A DNA stretch of 64,000 nucleotides from Bursaphelenchus xylophilus (GCA_904066235.2 CAJFCV020000004.1:12586001-12650000); one strand, 5' to 3'; counted from the first letter of the stretch, positions 46,405 to 56,578 are shown. The notes: a model not told the origin generated them from the sequence alone. Made by a program: numbers and translations.

Positions 46405-46620
46405 AAAATTTGCAAAAAAAATTAATGACATTCCGAAATCTGCGTAAATTTCCAAAATTTGCATGAATTTCCAAAATTTACATAAATTTAAAAAATTTGC
46501 ATATATTTCCAGGATTTCTGAAAATGTCAAAAATTTCCATGAATTTCCAAAATTTGCGCGAAGTTTCAAAATTCAAAAAATGACAAAATTTGCCTAAAAT
46601 CGAGAAAATTGATAAAAATT
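46405..46620. repeat. Degenerate tandem repeat of about 18-20 bp
   Basis: Repeated units resemble AATTTCCAAAATTTGCATG, with variants such as AATTTCCAAAATTTACATA and AATTTCCATG. Around ten imperfect copies can be followed. No coding frame. Confidence 0.65.
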
Positions 46621-46982
46621 CAGATGTAAAAAACTCTAATTGGTCTGTGAAGATCGAGAAATCAGCATAAAATGAACTAAATTTCGTCTTTTATTTTTTT
46701 TGTTTTTTCAAATACTCATTTTTCAAGAAATTCCATTTCTTCAAAAGATCTTGCGTCACCTTTTGCATTGATTATGAGTTTTCTGTTTTCACCGTCTAAA
46801 CCGCCGACGTATTCCGGTTCACAATCCGAACAATGATGTCCATTTTTAGCCGGGAACAGTGTCCGGATAAAGCGCCTAAGGCTGTGCAAATAGTTAGAAA
46901 TTAAATTTAGTCGCGCTTTTCATTGTTTTGGGCTATCCATTGTGGTGTGAAGGCCAAACAAATGACCTCGCTATATATTTGA

Positions 46983-47575
46983 CAAGGAAAGTACTTTTAT
47001 GGGGGCTCCTACTTTTTGACGGGACATATCTCAAAAAATCAGAAAAAATGTGCTGATCAAGGATATATAAATCTTAGCTGCCCATTTTAGGTTTTTAGGG
47101 GTGAAAACACCCAAAAACTGGCTTAATTTCGATACAAAAGGCGCAGGCATTCGAAACGATAAAAAGCGCAGTCGGTCTCTTCCTTCGGAAGAGAGCGGTG
47201 TGGCCGAGTGGTTAGTGCCGTAGTCCGGGAATCAAGAGGCGGGACGCCGCACGGGTTCGATTTCCCTTTTGGGCTGAATCAACTTTTTTTGAAGTTGAAG
47301 GTCGGAAAAATAAATTTTTGGGCCAAGACCGTCTTATTACGTCTTAGAAACTCAATAAACATCATTTTAAGCCAAAATAAAAATTGTAAACCTGTGAAAA
47401 ATTAAGCGAAAAGGGGTTCATATAGGACTTTAAGTCAACTTCCGATTGAGTTTTCACCCCTAAAAACCTAAAATGGGCAGCTAAGATTTATATATCCTTG
47501 ATCAGCACATTTTTTCTGATTTTTTGAGATATGTCCCGTCAAAAAGTAGGAGCCCCCATAAAAGTACTTTCCTTG
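46983..47575. mobile_element. 593-bp long-TIR element with internal tRNA-like module
   Basis: The terminal inverted repeats, 46983-47108 and 47450-47575, are 126 bp each and I see no mismatch between them, so the insertion is recent. They begin CAAGGAAAGTACTTTTATGG. TGA flanks both sides (46980-46982 and 47576-47578), a 3-bp TNA duplication. The short interior holds a tRNA-like segment with A and B boxes and T-runs. No transposase is encoded. The motif TTAGCTGCCCATTTTAGGTT starts 91 bp from the terminus; the 9879-10891 element has TTAGCTGCCTAATTTATGTT at the same offset. Confidence 0.88.
47191..47270 (+). other. tRNA-like (Pol III promoter-like) segment inside TIR element
   Basis: TGGCCGAGTGG at 47201-47211 is an A box of the tRNA-Ser/Leu kind and GGTTCGATTTCC at 47254-47265 a B box. 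TTTT follows at 47267-47270 and a run of seven T at 47284-47290, either of which could end Pol III transcription. An extra GGCGGGACGCCGC hairpin between the boxes resembles a long variable arm. No clean acceptor stem, so a functional tRNA is not claimed. Confidence 0.6.
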
Positions 47576-47697
47576 TGAAACACTCAAAATCGAGACACCA
47601 CATCTTAAATTTTTCAATTTTTTAGAATAGTTTTGGTATTAATATTACTATTTTCTACTATTTAAGGGGCTTCAATTTTATTTTGAGTTTTACAAAA

Positions 47698-48893
47698 ATG
47701 CAAAAACTGGAGCTTCCCATACTTCTGATGTTTATTTATTTGTCTACTGCGTACTGTCAATGTGAAGACAAAGTTGGAAGCAGTGGAACTTCAGACTGCC
47801 CAAGGTTGCAGGAGCTTTGCAATAACTCCACTTATTACTCGCTGATGACTCAAGAATGCCCAAAGACCTGTGGAAGATGCGGGCAGAGCAGCAATGTGCA
47901 GTACTCCAATTCAAATACTAATGCGATTATGAATACAAATATCAATGTTAATACGAATACGGGTGAGCGAGTGTTGTTTGAAAATATTCTGATTGCGCAA
48001 GGTACCTTGTTAAAATTGAAAGCCATTTCCTCCAAGGCGAGTGTCCCACGAACGACACTCAGTTTTTGTTAAAATTTTGCGGGCGCAATGTACATTTATG
48101 GTATGTTTCATCAAAATCTGAGCGTCGCACTTCAAGCACTTCCCTTATTCATTGAGAAAGCATCTAGCACATACCCTTTTTTATGTCGCTATGTCGTAGC
48201 TCTCAACTGCTTTTCATATCACGACATTTGTTTAGGTAACACGAACTGTGAAGACAAAACCGGAAGCAGTGGAACATCCGACTGTCCAAAATTAAAAGAG
48301 CTTTGCAATAACTCCACGTATTACTCGCTGATGACGCAGGAATGCCCAAAAACTTGTGGGAGATGTGGCTCTACGGGAAACGCAAATATTCAATATTCGA
48401 ATTCAAATACTAACACCGCCATAAACACCAATGCCAACACGAACAATGCTGTTTATCCTGGTAAGCTGGTTAGGTTGTATAACGATTCCTTTCCAGCTAA
48501 TACCGGGACATGTGTTGATAAGGCCGGTTCCAATGGGCAATCAGACTGCCCTCAACTCACCAGGCTATGCAATAACACGCTGTACAAGCCGCTGATGCAA
48601 GAGCAATGTGCGCAGAGTTGTGGCTTTTGTAGCGGCGGAGGAGCTGCGCAGAATAATGCGGCGTGTAAGTGATTGTCGTATATGCCACATTTTGAGACTT
48701 TTTTTGAAATCAGAAATTTCACGTAAGAATTCTCTTTCTAGTGCCACCTCCGGTCATAACCGGGGCATGCGTGGACAAGGCGACAAACTGCAATGACTTT
48801 GCGGCGTATTGCAACAATGCCACCTACCAATTACTCCTCGCCGAACAATGCCCATTGACTTGCAGGTTCTGCACTGCCGGAAAGAAGAAGTAA
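47698..48893 (+). CDS. Secreted protein with four ShKT domains, one per exon
   Basis: Four exons join through phase-1 introns: 47698-47962, 48236-48460, 48497-48664 and 48742-48893, giving about 269 residues. A signal peptide (MQKLELPILLMFIYLSTAYC) precedes four six-cysteine ShKT modules, each encoded by its own exon. Modules 1 and 2 are nearly identical and each is followed by an Asn/Thr-rich linker (NSNTN repeats) that could be N-glycosylated or flexible; modules 3 and 4 are diverged. The symmetrical phase and exon-domain match suggest growth by exon duplication. Like other nematode ShKT proteins it is probably an extracellular binding protein; no enzyme domain is attached. A poly(A) signal lies at 48948. 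It converges on the minus-strand Ser-Gly repeat gene with about 200 bp between stop codons. Confidence 0.85.
48105..48150. repeat. MITE end fragment in ShKT gene intron 1
   Basis: GTTTCATCAAAATCTGAGCG followed by TCGCACTTCAAGCACTTCCC matches the right end of the GTACCCC family. It lies in the enlarged first intron (273 bp against 36-77 bp for the others). Confidence 0.65.
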
Positions 48894-48947
48894 TACAAAG
48901 AGGTTAATAAGTAATCAAAGTAATTATGGAAAGTACATACATTTTGC

Positions 48948-48953
48948 AATAAA
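48948..48953 (+). terminator. Polyadenylation signal of four-domain ShKT gene
   Basis: AATAAA 55 bp after the stop codon, before the 3' end of the convergent minus-strand gene. Confidence 0.6.
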
Positions 48954-49097
48954 TTTTTAATAATCAAACGACGAGACTTGATGCCTTGTGTTTATTAAAA
49001 CTATTCTAAAATCTGGAAAAGTACCATGATTATTATGTGATTATTATGTTATTAGTAGTTCAACCCATATTGTTATTTCATCAACACTTTTGGAGTC

Positions 49098-50561
49098 TCA
49101 TTGAGCATTAACCGAGCTCTGACAGTCGACAGCCTGCTTGACGGTGCCTCCCCATTGGATGATATTGATATCATAAACCAGGTTCAAATAGAAGGTGTTG
49201 GTGGTCCATTTCGTCAACACCAGCACAATACTGTTGTATTTCTCTTCTAGGGTGGCAGTGGTGTTGGAAGATACGACGTAGATTCGTTTCTTATAGGCCA
49301 AGAAGTTACTGATCTCAGAAGAATTCCAAGAAGCCTGAGCTGTGACAATCGAGGTCAGTAAGTCGGTAGTGTTGGACGAAAATTCGTTGATCTGAGTGAC
49401 TTCAGAACATTGAGCGACGGGTTTCTTAGTGGCGGTTGTAGTTGGGATCGTGGTCTCTTCAGTTGTAGTTGGGAGTGTGAAGTCGAAGCCAATCTCCAAA
49501 TCCTGAATATATTTTAATATAGAAAATCAATCTTCTGATTATAGCTAAGATGTTGCTAGGAAACTTACCAGGACATAAGCATAGATAAGCTGATACAAAT
49601 CTCCATACCCTTGGATCTCCAGACTGTAGATAATATTGACGGTCCACTCGTTGAGAATGTAGAACTGATACAGCTGCGCGTAGAAGTATTGGACGCGAAG
49701 AGTGACATCAGTAGTGGTCTCATAGTAAGCGGAAATCTTTTCGGTCAGTTGTTTGATTTGGGATCGCACGGAAACCGAGCCTGTTGATGTGTTTTGATAA
49801 GAAGCTGTGAGGACTTGAATCAACTGGGAGCTGGATCCTCCAACAGCAAGGTCAAAGTTGTAGACTCTCCAGTAGTACGCAGTGAGCTCGTAGAATGAGT
49901 AGAAGGTGCCGTATGTTCCAAATTCAATCTGCAATAGTTGTTCCTCGGCACCGGAATTGGCTTGGAAGAAGGCTTGGATCTTTTCGTAGATCAGGACGAG
50001 CTTATAAGCGTAAGAGTAATCTCCTTCGAGGATGACGGTAATCTCGGAGATCAAGGTTTCAACCTGAGTTTCCCATTCGGCTGATGTTCCGTTTCTCAGG
50101 TATTCAAAGAGTTCACAGTCTCCACTTTCATCAAGCTCAACCAATTTCTCGCTCTTTGAAATTCTGAAGGCGACCGTGACAGCCTCAATATTTCTGACAT
50201 ATCCTCCCCATTCTTCGATGTAGATAAAGTAAATTGTCTCTTGGATTTCAGTGTGAACTGAGAGGAAGGCCTGGAGGCTGGCCCAGATCTCGATGAGTTT
50301 CTCCTTTATGGTGAGCTCAGTGTTGTAGCTAATGGTCACATTAACCTCATCGATCCATTCCAGCCACAGCTCGTAGACCTCTTGGCCCTGAAAGTTGGTG
50401 GATGATTAGTCAAACCCATGCTAAATTACTAATTCTTTACTCAACTTACTTCGAATTCAACGGAGATGTTGTAGAAGTACTGTAGGAGCAGGCAATAGTC
50501 ACCACTTCCACTTCCGCCACCGCTGTTTGATCCAGAGCCAGAGGCAGAACCAGAGCCCGAT

Positions 50562-50646
<85 letters not shown>

Positions 50647-50657
50647 CCGAGCCCGAG

Positions 50658-50730
<73 letters not shown>

Positions 50731-51245
50731 CTGAGTCGGAGCCAGAGCCAGAGTCCGAGTCAGAGCCGGAACCAGAGCCCGAGTCAGAGCCAGAACCAGA
50801 ATCGGATCCTGAACCGGAGTCGGAATCACCTCCAGATTCAGAGCTAGAGCTGTGATCGGAACCCGAGTCGGAGGAAGAGCTAGAGTCAGAACTGGAGCTG
50901 GAGTCAGAGGAAGAGCTAGAGTCTGAGCTAGAACTAGAGTCGGAGGAGGAGCTCGAGTCTGAGCTGGAAGATGAATCCGAGCTAGAACTGGAGTCGGAAG
51001 AGGAATCAGAAGACGATGAAGAGCTGCTGGAATCATCGTGATGATGATGGTGATGATGTTTGAGAAGACGTTTGTAATGCTTTTCCAAGTGCTTTTGGTC
51101 AGAACCGAAATCGCTGCCAGATTTGAAGGAGTGCACTGAAATTTTTGGTTAAGAAGATCTCAAAGGTTCAATTTTTTCTGAAAGGTAGAGACTTACCCGC
51201 AATTGCTGCAAGAAGCACCAAGAGAGCCAAGAGAAGTTTGTTCAT
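49098..51245 (-). CDS. Secreted His/Asp-Ser/Ser-Gly repeat protein, copy A
   Basis: Four minus-strand exons fit in phase: 51197-51245, 50450-51135, 49569-50387 and 49098-49502, giving about 652 residues. A signal peptide ([17 protein letters not shown]) is followed by a short basic stretch, seven histidines at about 43-49, Asp-Ser repeats of the DSSSSS kind to about 125, then a Ser-Gly dipeptide tract of roughly 35 units near 150-225. The rest, two exons, is about 400 residues with several N-glycosylation sequons and a Thr-rich linker ([17 protein letters not shown]). It reads as four divergent repeats of about 85-90 residues, each ending in a W/Y-G motif. I do not recognise the family. Ser-Gly tracts beside acidic residues are glycosaminoglycan attachment sites in serglycin-like proteins, and Asp-Ser repeats recall phosphorylated mineral-binding proteins, so an extracellular matrix or secretion role is inferred. 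Nearly identical to copy B. Confidence 0.85.
50528..50765. repeat. Hexanucleotide tandem repeat coding Ser-Gly, GGCTCT type
   Basis: On the coding (minus) strand the unit is mainly GGCTCT (AGAGCC on plus), repeated about 35 times with a few GGCTCG variants. It lies inside exon 2 of copy A. The corresponding tract of copy B is mostly GGCTCC. Confidence 0.9.
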
Positions 51246-52383
51246 AGTTTTGAGTGGCAAACGGCTTTACCGTTTGACGACAACAAATGTTTGGGGAACT
51301 TTGTCGACGAGGACGAAGTGATGAGGATATCTCCAACTGTATCATCTTTTTATACTTCCTGAATTGACTCGGGCCTCCATTTTGTTCGCGGGTTCCACCC
51401 TCCGGATTAACATCGATTTCAATATTTGATGGAGTCTTTTCGGGTCGATCAATGGAGTCCCTACGACCCGTTGAAGCGGACCTTTGCGGAATTCGGGTAT
51501 TCTGCACGGCGCACGGACGTCATCAACGTATATTGTAGTTTAAGAGTATAAACTGTTGGGTCTACATTGAGAGGAATCTAACCGTAAACAACGAATTTGA
51601 CTCTGACATCAATCGAGGGCCTACTTTCGGAGAAACCAGGGATTAGCGTTGTTCTTTTTTGAAACTTGTGTTGCAGCGGTGCTGATACGGTGTTTACGAA
51701 AAGGAATGAAAGGTTGAGGTTGCCTTCACAATCGTTTGAAGGCCAACAACGTCTATGCAATAATTGGCATAACAAAAATCTTAAACCGGGTCACTTTGCC
51801 AATGATGACCTTTACAACTGCGTACTCGTGATACGAATGTTTCGTTTTTAGTGTGTTTCTGACTTAGATTACCTAAGACCAGTGAGACTACACCTTAAAA
51901 AATCTTGTCCACACGTGGGCACTGGTAATTCCTTCATCAGTGCCACCGAGAACAGCCGATGCTTCCGCCGAGAACAAACTTAATCCGGATGATGTCATCA
52001 CCATGATTTCAGAAGCAAATTTTGTAGTAAAACACACACAGACTCAGGACCTAATCATATGCAAAGAGCAAAACTGACAGAAACATATTGTAATTCCTAA
52101 ACTACATTTCTTTGATGACGTCCGAACCGTGCAAATTCAACGGGTCGCTTCAACTTTTTTGATCTGCCCGTTGAGGCTACATGATACACGAAAATTTCCG
52201 ATTAACAATGCTAAATAGGAAGGTAGATGCGCTGAAAGAATTAAAAACCAGCGTCATTTAAACAAGTATAAAACGACGGTACAATAGGAGATATCCTCAT
52301 CACTTCGTCCTCGTCGACAAAGTTCCCCATATCTTCCCAGCGTTGACGACTTCAAACGGGAAAGCCGTTTGCTGTGCCAAACC
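51246..52383. promoter_or_regulatory. Bidirectional spacer between the head-to-head Ser-Gly repeat genes
   Basis: The 1.1-kb spacer separates two divergent start codons. Each side has a TATA box: TATAAAA at 51348-51354 for the minus gene (109 bp from its ATG) and at 52267-52273 for the plus gene (117 bp). Both are preceded by AAG and followed after about 20 bp by GGAGATATCCTCATCACTTC, so the core promoters are duplicated. A CTTCAACGGGTCG motif occurs near 51470 and near 52139. The centre is not repeated and has no supported gene. Confidence 0.6.
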
Positions 52384-52872
52384 ATGAACAAGCTTCTCTT
52401 AGGTCTCTTGGTGCTTCTTGCCGCAATTGCGGGTAAGTCTTTGCCTTTCAACGGCTGCAAAAGTTGAACCTTTGCGAATTTTTTAAGCGAAGAATTTCAG
52501 TGCACTCCTTCAAATCTGGCAGCGATTTCGGTTCTGACCAAAAGCACTTGGAAAAGCATTACAAACGTCTTCTCAAACATCATCACCATCATCATCACGA
52601 TGATTCCAGCAGCTCTTCATCGTCTTCTGATTCCTCTTCCGACTCCAGTTCTAGCTCGGATTCATCTTCCAGCTCAGACTCGAGCTCCTCCTCCGACTCT
52701 AGTTCTAGCTCAGACTCTAGCTCTTCCTCTGACTCCAGCTCCAGTTCTGACTCTAGCTCTTCCTCCGACTCGGGTTCTGATCACAGCTCTAGCTCTGAAT
52801 CTGGAGGTGATTCCGACTCCGGTTCAGGATCCGATTCTGGTTCTGGTTCTGGCTCTGACTCGGGCTCTGGTT

Positions 52873-52925
<53 letters not shown>

Positions 52926-52926
52926 C

Positions 52927-52957
<31 letters not shown>

Positions 52958-54496
52958 TGGCTCCGGCTCTGGCTCTGGCTCTGGCTCCGGCTCTAGCTCT
53001 GGATCGGGCTCTGGATCGGGCTCTGGCTCTGGATCGGGCTCTGGCTCTGCCGCTGGCTCTGGATCAAACAGCGGTGGCGGAAGTGGAAGCGGTGACTACT
53101 GCCTGCTCCTACAGTACTTCTACAACATCTCCGTTGAATTTGAAGTAAGTTGAGTGAAGAGTTAGTAATTCAGCATGGCTTTAACTAATCGTCCACCAAC
53201 TTTCAGGGCCAAGAGGTCTACGAACTCTGGCTGGAATGGATCGATGAGGTTAATGTGACCATTAGCTACAACACTGAGCTCACCATAAAGGAGAAACTCA
53301 TCGAGATCTGGGCCAGCCTCCAGGCCTTCCTCTCAGTTCACACTGAAATCCAAGAGACAATTTACTTTATCTACATCGAAGAATGGGGAGGATATGTCAG
53401 AAATATTGAGGCTGTCACGGTCGCCTTCAGAATTTCAAAGAGCGAGAAATTGGTTGAGCTTGATGAAAGTGGAGACTGTGAACTCTTTGAATACCTGAGA
53501 AACGGAACATCAGCCGAATGGGAAACTCAGGTTGAAACCTTGATCTCCGAGATTACCGTCATCCTCGAAGGAGATTACTCTTACGCTTATAAGCTCGTCC
53601 TGATCTACGAAAAGATCCAAGCCTTCTTCCAAGCCAATTCCGGTGCCGAGGAACAACTATTGCAGATTGAATTTGGAACATACGGCACCTTCTATTCATT
53701 CTACGAGCTCACTGCGTACTACTGGAGAGTCTACAACTTTGACCTTGCTGTTGGAGGATCCAGCTCCCAGTTGATTCAAGTCCTCACAGCTTCTTATCAA
53801 AACACATCAACAGGCTCGGTTTCCGTGCGATCCCAAATCAAACAACTGACCGAAAAGATTTCCGCTTACTATGAGACCACTACTGATGTCACTCTTCGCG
53901 TCCAATACTTCTACGCGCAGCTGTATCAGTTCTACATTCTCAACGAGTGGACCGTCAATATTATCTACAGTCTGGAGATCCAAGGCTATGGAGATTTGTA
54001 TCAGCTTATCTATGCTTATGTCCTGGTAAGTTTCCTAGCAACATCTTAGCTATAATCAGAAGATTGATTTTCTATATTTTAATATATTCAGGATTTGGAG
54101 ATTGGCTTCGACTTCACACTCCCAACTACAACTGAAGAGACCACGATCCCAACTACAACCACCACTAAGAAACCCGTCGCTCAATGTTCTGAAGTCACTC
54201 AGATCAACGAATTTTCGTCCAACACTACCGACTTACTGACCTCCATTGTCACAGCTCAGGCTTCTTGGAATTCTTCTGAGATCAGTAACTTCTTGGCCTA
54301 TAAGAAACGAATCTACGTCGTATCTTCCAATACCACCGCCACCCTAGAAGAGAAATACAACAGTATTGTGCTGGTGTTGACGAAATGGACCACCAACACC
54401 TTCTATTTGAACTTGGTGTACCAAATTAATATCATCCAATGGGGAGGTACTGTCAAACAGGCCATCAATTGTCAGAGCGCGGTTGATGTTCAATGA
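52384..54496 (+). CDS. Secreted His/Asp-Ser/Ser-Gly repeat protein, copy B
   Basis: Four exons: 52384-52432, 52501-53144, 53207-54025 and 54092-54496, giving about 638 residues, 14 fewer than copy A, all lost from exon 2. Architecture is as in copy A: signal peptide ([17 protein letters not shown]), His7, DSSSSS repeats, Ser-Gly tract, then the four-repeat C-terminal half. The exon 3 product is identical to copy A over its whole length. Exon 4 differs at several positions (for example VYQINII for VYDINII, and the last residues SAVDVQ for SSVNAQ). The Ser-Gly tract here is built mainly from GGCTCC, whereas copy A uses GGCTCT. The strong TATA box and divergent partner suggest high, shared expression in a secretory tissue such as gland, epidermis or reproductive tract. 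Family unrecognised. Confidence 0.85.
52862..53055. repeat. Hexanucleotide tandem repeat coding Ser-Gly, GGCTCC type
   Basis: Uninterrupted GGCTCC units dominate the first two thirds, then GGCTCT and GGATCGGGCTCT mixtures. It lies in exon 2 of copy B and is shorter than the copy A tract. Confidence 0.9.
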
Positions 54497-55614
54497 GACC
54501 ACAAAAGTCTTGATGGATAATAGCACGAGATGAACTACTAATAACATAATAAATGCATATTAATCATTGTACTTTTCCGAGATGTAGAATAGTGTTATAT
54601 AATAATTTAATAATAAACTCAAGGCATTCAGTTTAATGGCTAATTTATTCAAGACGCATTCATTATACTATGTATGTGCTATAGCCATTGTTTTTGTTTT
54701 CACTAAGTCGTTTAAATTAACTTCTTCTTCCCTACAGTGCAGAAGTTTGACTTCAGTAAGTATTGTTATGCGAGACGTAATTGATAGGTGGGTTTGTTGC
54801 AATACTCCGTAGCGGTTGATTATATTAATGAAAAGGTCGAATAACATATCATTCTGCTACCGTACAACCCTGAGTTCTTTCTGTGTCGTTGCCTCCTCCG
54901 TAATTCAATTAAACCCATTACATTGTCCCGACTAAAACCACAATTAAAATTATTATACAATTATGTCTAATCCCAACAATTTGCAAGCCTTTACAAACAT
55001 ACCAGAAATTCTCCATTAATAACCTTAATTATCTACGTTCTGCAGGCATTTAAACATAATGGCCTCATTGACGTAGCAGTAATTATGCCGTTACGTTCGA
55101 GCTGGGACAATGGGGATTAATTTCTTTAATAACTTGACCGTTGCAAACAACGAAAAATGAAGTGGGGTGTTATAACGACGAGCTTGCTGACGCTGCAACG
55201 TATTTGTGAGACTAATCCTGCTCGATTCTTGTCAATGGTACTCTCAGCCTGGCGGGAGAATAATGAACGCAATTTCGTTGCGCCGATCGTGACGCTGAAG
55301 TGAAAAGCAATTTGATCTTTTCAACGGCAAATTTATTTTTTCAGCGACCATGCAATTTTTAATGGGACTTTTTACTCATTATTTTCCCGACGAAATAAAA
55401 AAGTCTTCACGTGTTTTCGCACTGTGAGACTATGGTCTATTTAGGATTGCGAGTTTTCCTAACGTCAACTGGCGCTTAACAAGACAAAATAAAATTAAGC
55501 ACCTGATCTATGCATTACCCCATAATTAAATTTTTCATTTCCGCTACTTCTATTTTTACTTCTAAATTCATTATCAGGTCTCATGTTTTACATACTTATG
55601 TACAGTCTTGGATG

Positions 55615-55870
55615 GAATCAAACGCATTCACATCGGAAGTGCTCCAGCTCGAATGTGCTCCGAGCTTTGCAGAGACTACCGAGAGTTTTAGATCAAAAGT
55701 TGGAAACAAGTGGAATTTTGGTATGCAAAATTCCGTACCAATCTACCAGTAGATGATGAAGTTCCACAAAAATTCATTTTTTGCACGAAAGAACCAAAGA
55801 TACGGCCAAAAGTTTTATTTTCTTGCGACCACTTTCCGCTTTTCGAAGCTATATCGTAGATCTTTGGATA
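55615..55870. repeat. Decayed GTACCCC-family MITE
   Basis: AAGTGCTCCAGCTCGAATGT, GAGCTTTGCAGAGACTACCG, TGCACGAAAGAACCAAAG and ATACGGCCAAAAG follow family order; right end not clear. Confidence 0.5.
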
Positions 55871-56578
55871 AGAATATGACGTTCTATGTCATTATCTCTT
55901 CATATCGATAAATTCCGGTTTATCCGCGACGAAGGGACCAAACATTTTTAATCGTTTTGTCATCCCTTTGTTAATACAATTGTTCTTCCTCATTACCTTT
56001 GTCTTCGAATTGAATTGCCTGTGTGGGAACCAAAAATATCGCCTATTCTCGGAGAGATTATCCAGTTTGCCGCAGTTTATCCGGAATTTGTAATACGGTG
56101 TTCTCATTGTGCTGTGGTGTAACAATAAGACTTCCTGTTGGTATTTACACACATAGTATTTGAGTTTGTCAAAAGTTTCTCTGTGTTGTGTCGAGAATTG
56201 GTCACTTCATTCCGAGCGCGTGATTAGTCATCGTTCTGAATACTGTAGCTTGACAAAAGCTTATGTTTTTTCAAATACCCGGGAGTCTAGGGTGTGATGT
56301 CAAAAAAATAATAAGAAAAACAGCTAAAGAGCAGTTGTTTTTATCTATATTTTTATTTTTTTTTTCTTCTGCTGGCTTATCTTCGTGAGTCATCCAAAAT
56401 GGTCGTCAAAAACGGTTCGCACGGTTGCAAAGTTGGAGCTAGATTTTAGAACTGGCTATTATAAACTTTGAAAAACATAGTCTTCGAATTTACAGCTTGT
56501 TTTCCCCCAAATGGTCCCTCGTAAGCTCAAGCCATACATCAAACTCTCGTAGGCCAAGCCTATTACCTTCCAATTATT

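Larger units (their letters stand above)
40012..47697. other. Long intergenic region, repeats only
   Basis: Between the cadherin start and the four-domain ShKT gene no exon chain can be supported. The region includes a GTCGC hairpin near 40.2 kb, MITE copies, a degenerate tandem repeat near 46.5 kb and a young long-TIR element. A short ORF at 45021-45194 (57 codons) has protein-like composition but overlaps another open frame and has no splice context. Confidence 0.55.
49001..51336. repeat. Left arm of large inverted gene duplication
   Basis: This 2.3-kb segment is the reverse complement of 52287-54592. Matching covers the 3' untranslated region, all four exons, all three introns and about 90 bp of 5' flank, including CGACGAGGACGAAGTGATGA. 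Beyond the flank the arms diverge. Confidence 0.9.
52287..54592. repeat. Right arm of large inverted gene duplication
   Basis: Reverse complement of 49001-51336. The exon 3 protein is identical in the two arms and the last intron matches almost base for base. Differences concentrate in the Ser-Gly tract (length and codon), exon 4 and the 3' untranslated region. Confidence 0.9.

Noticed and set aside
50528..50765. Possible CRISPR-like array
   Set aside because: Units are directly adjacent hexamers without spacers, inside a eukaryotic exon.
50527..50847. Plus-strand frame of Ser-Gln repeats
   Set aside because: It is the antisense reading of the same hexamer repeat and has no start, splice or flanking domain support.
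50446..51036. Second open frame rich in Leu-Ala across the Ser-Gly tract of copy A (and 52600-53148 in copy B)
   Set aside because: A hexamer repeat is open in several frames. The Ser-Gly frame alone connects to the signal peptide and exon 3 with correct splice phase.
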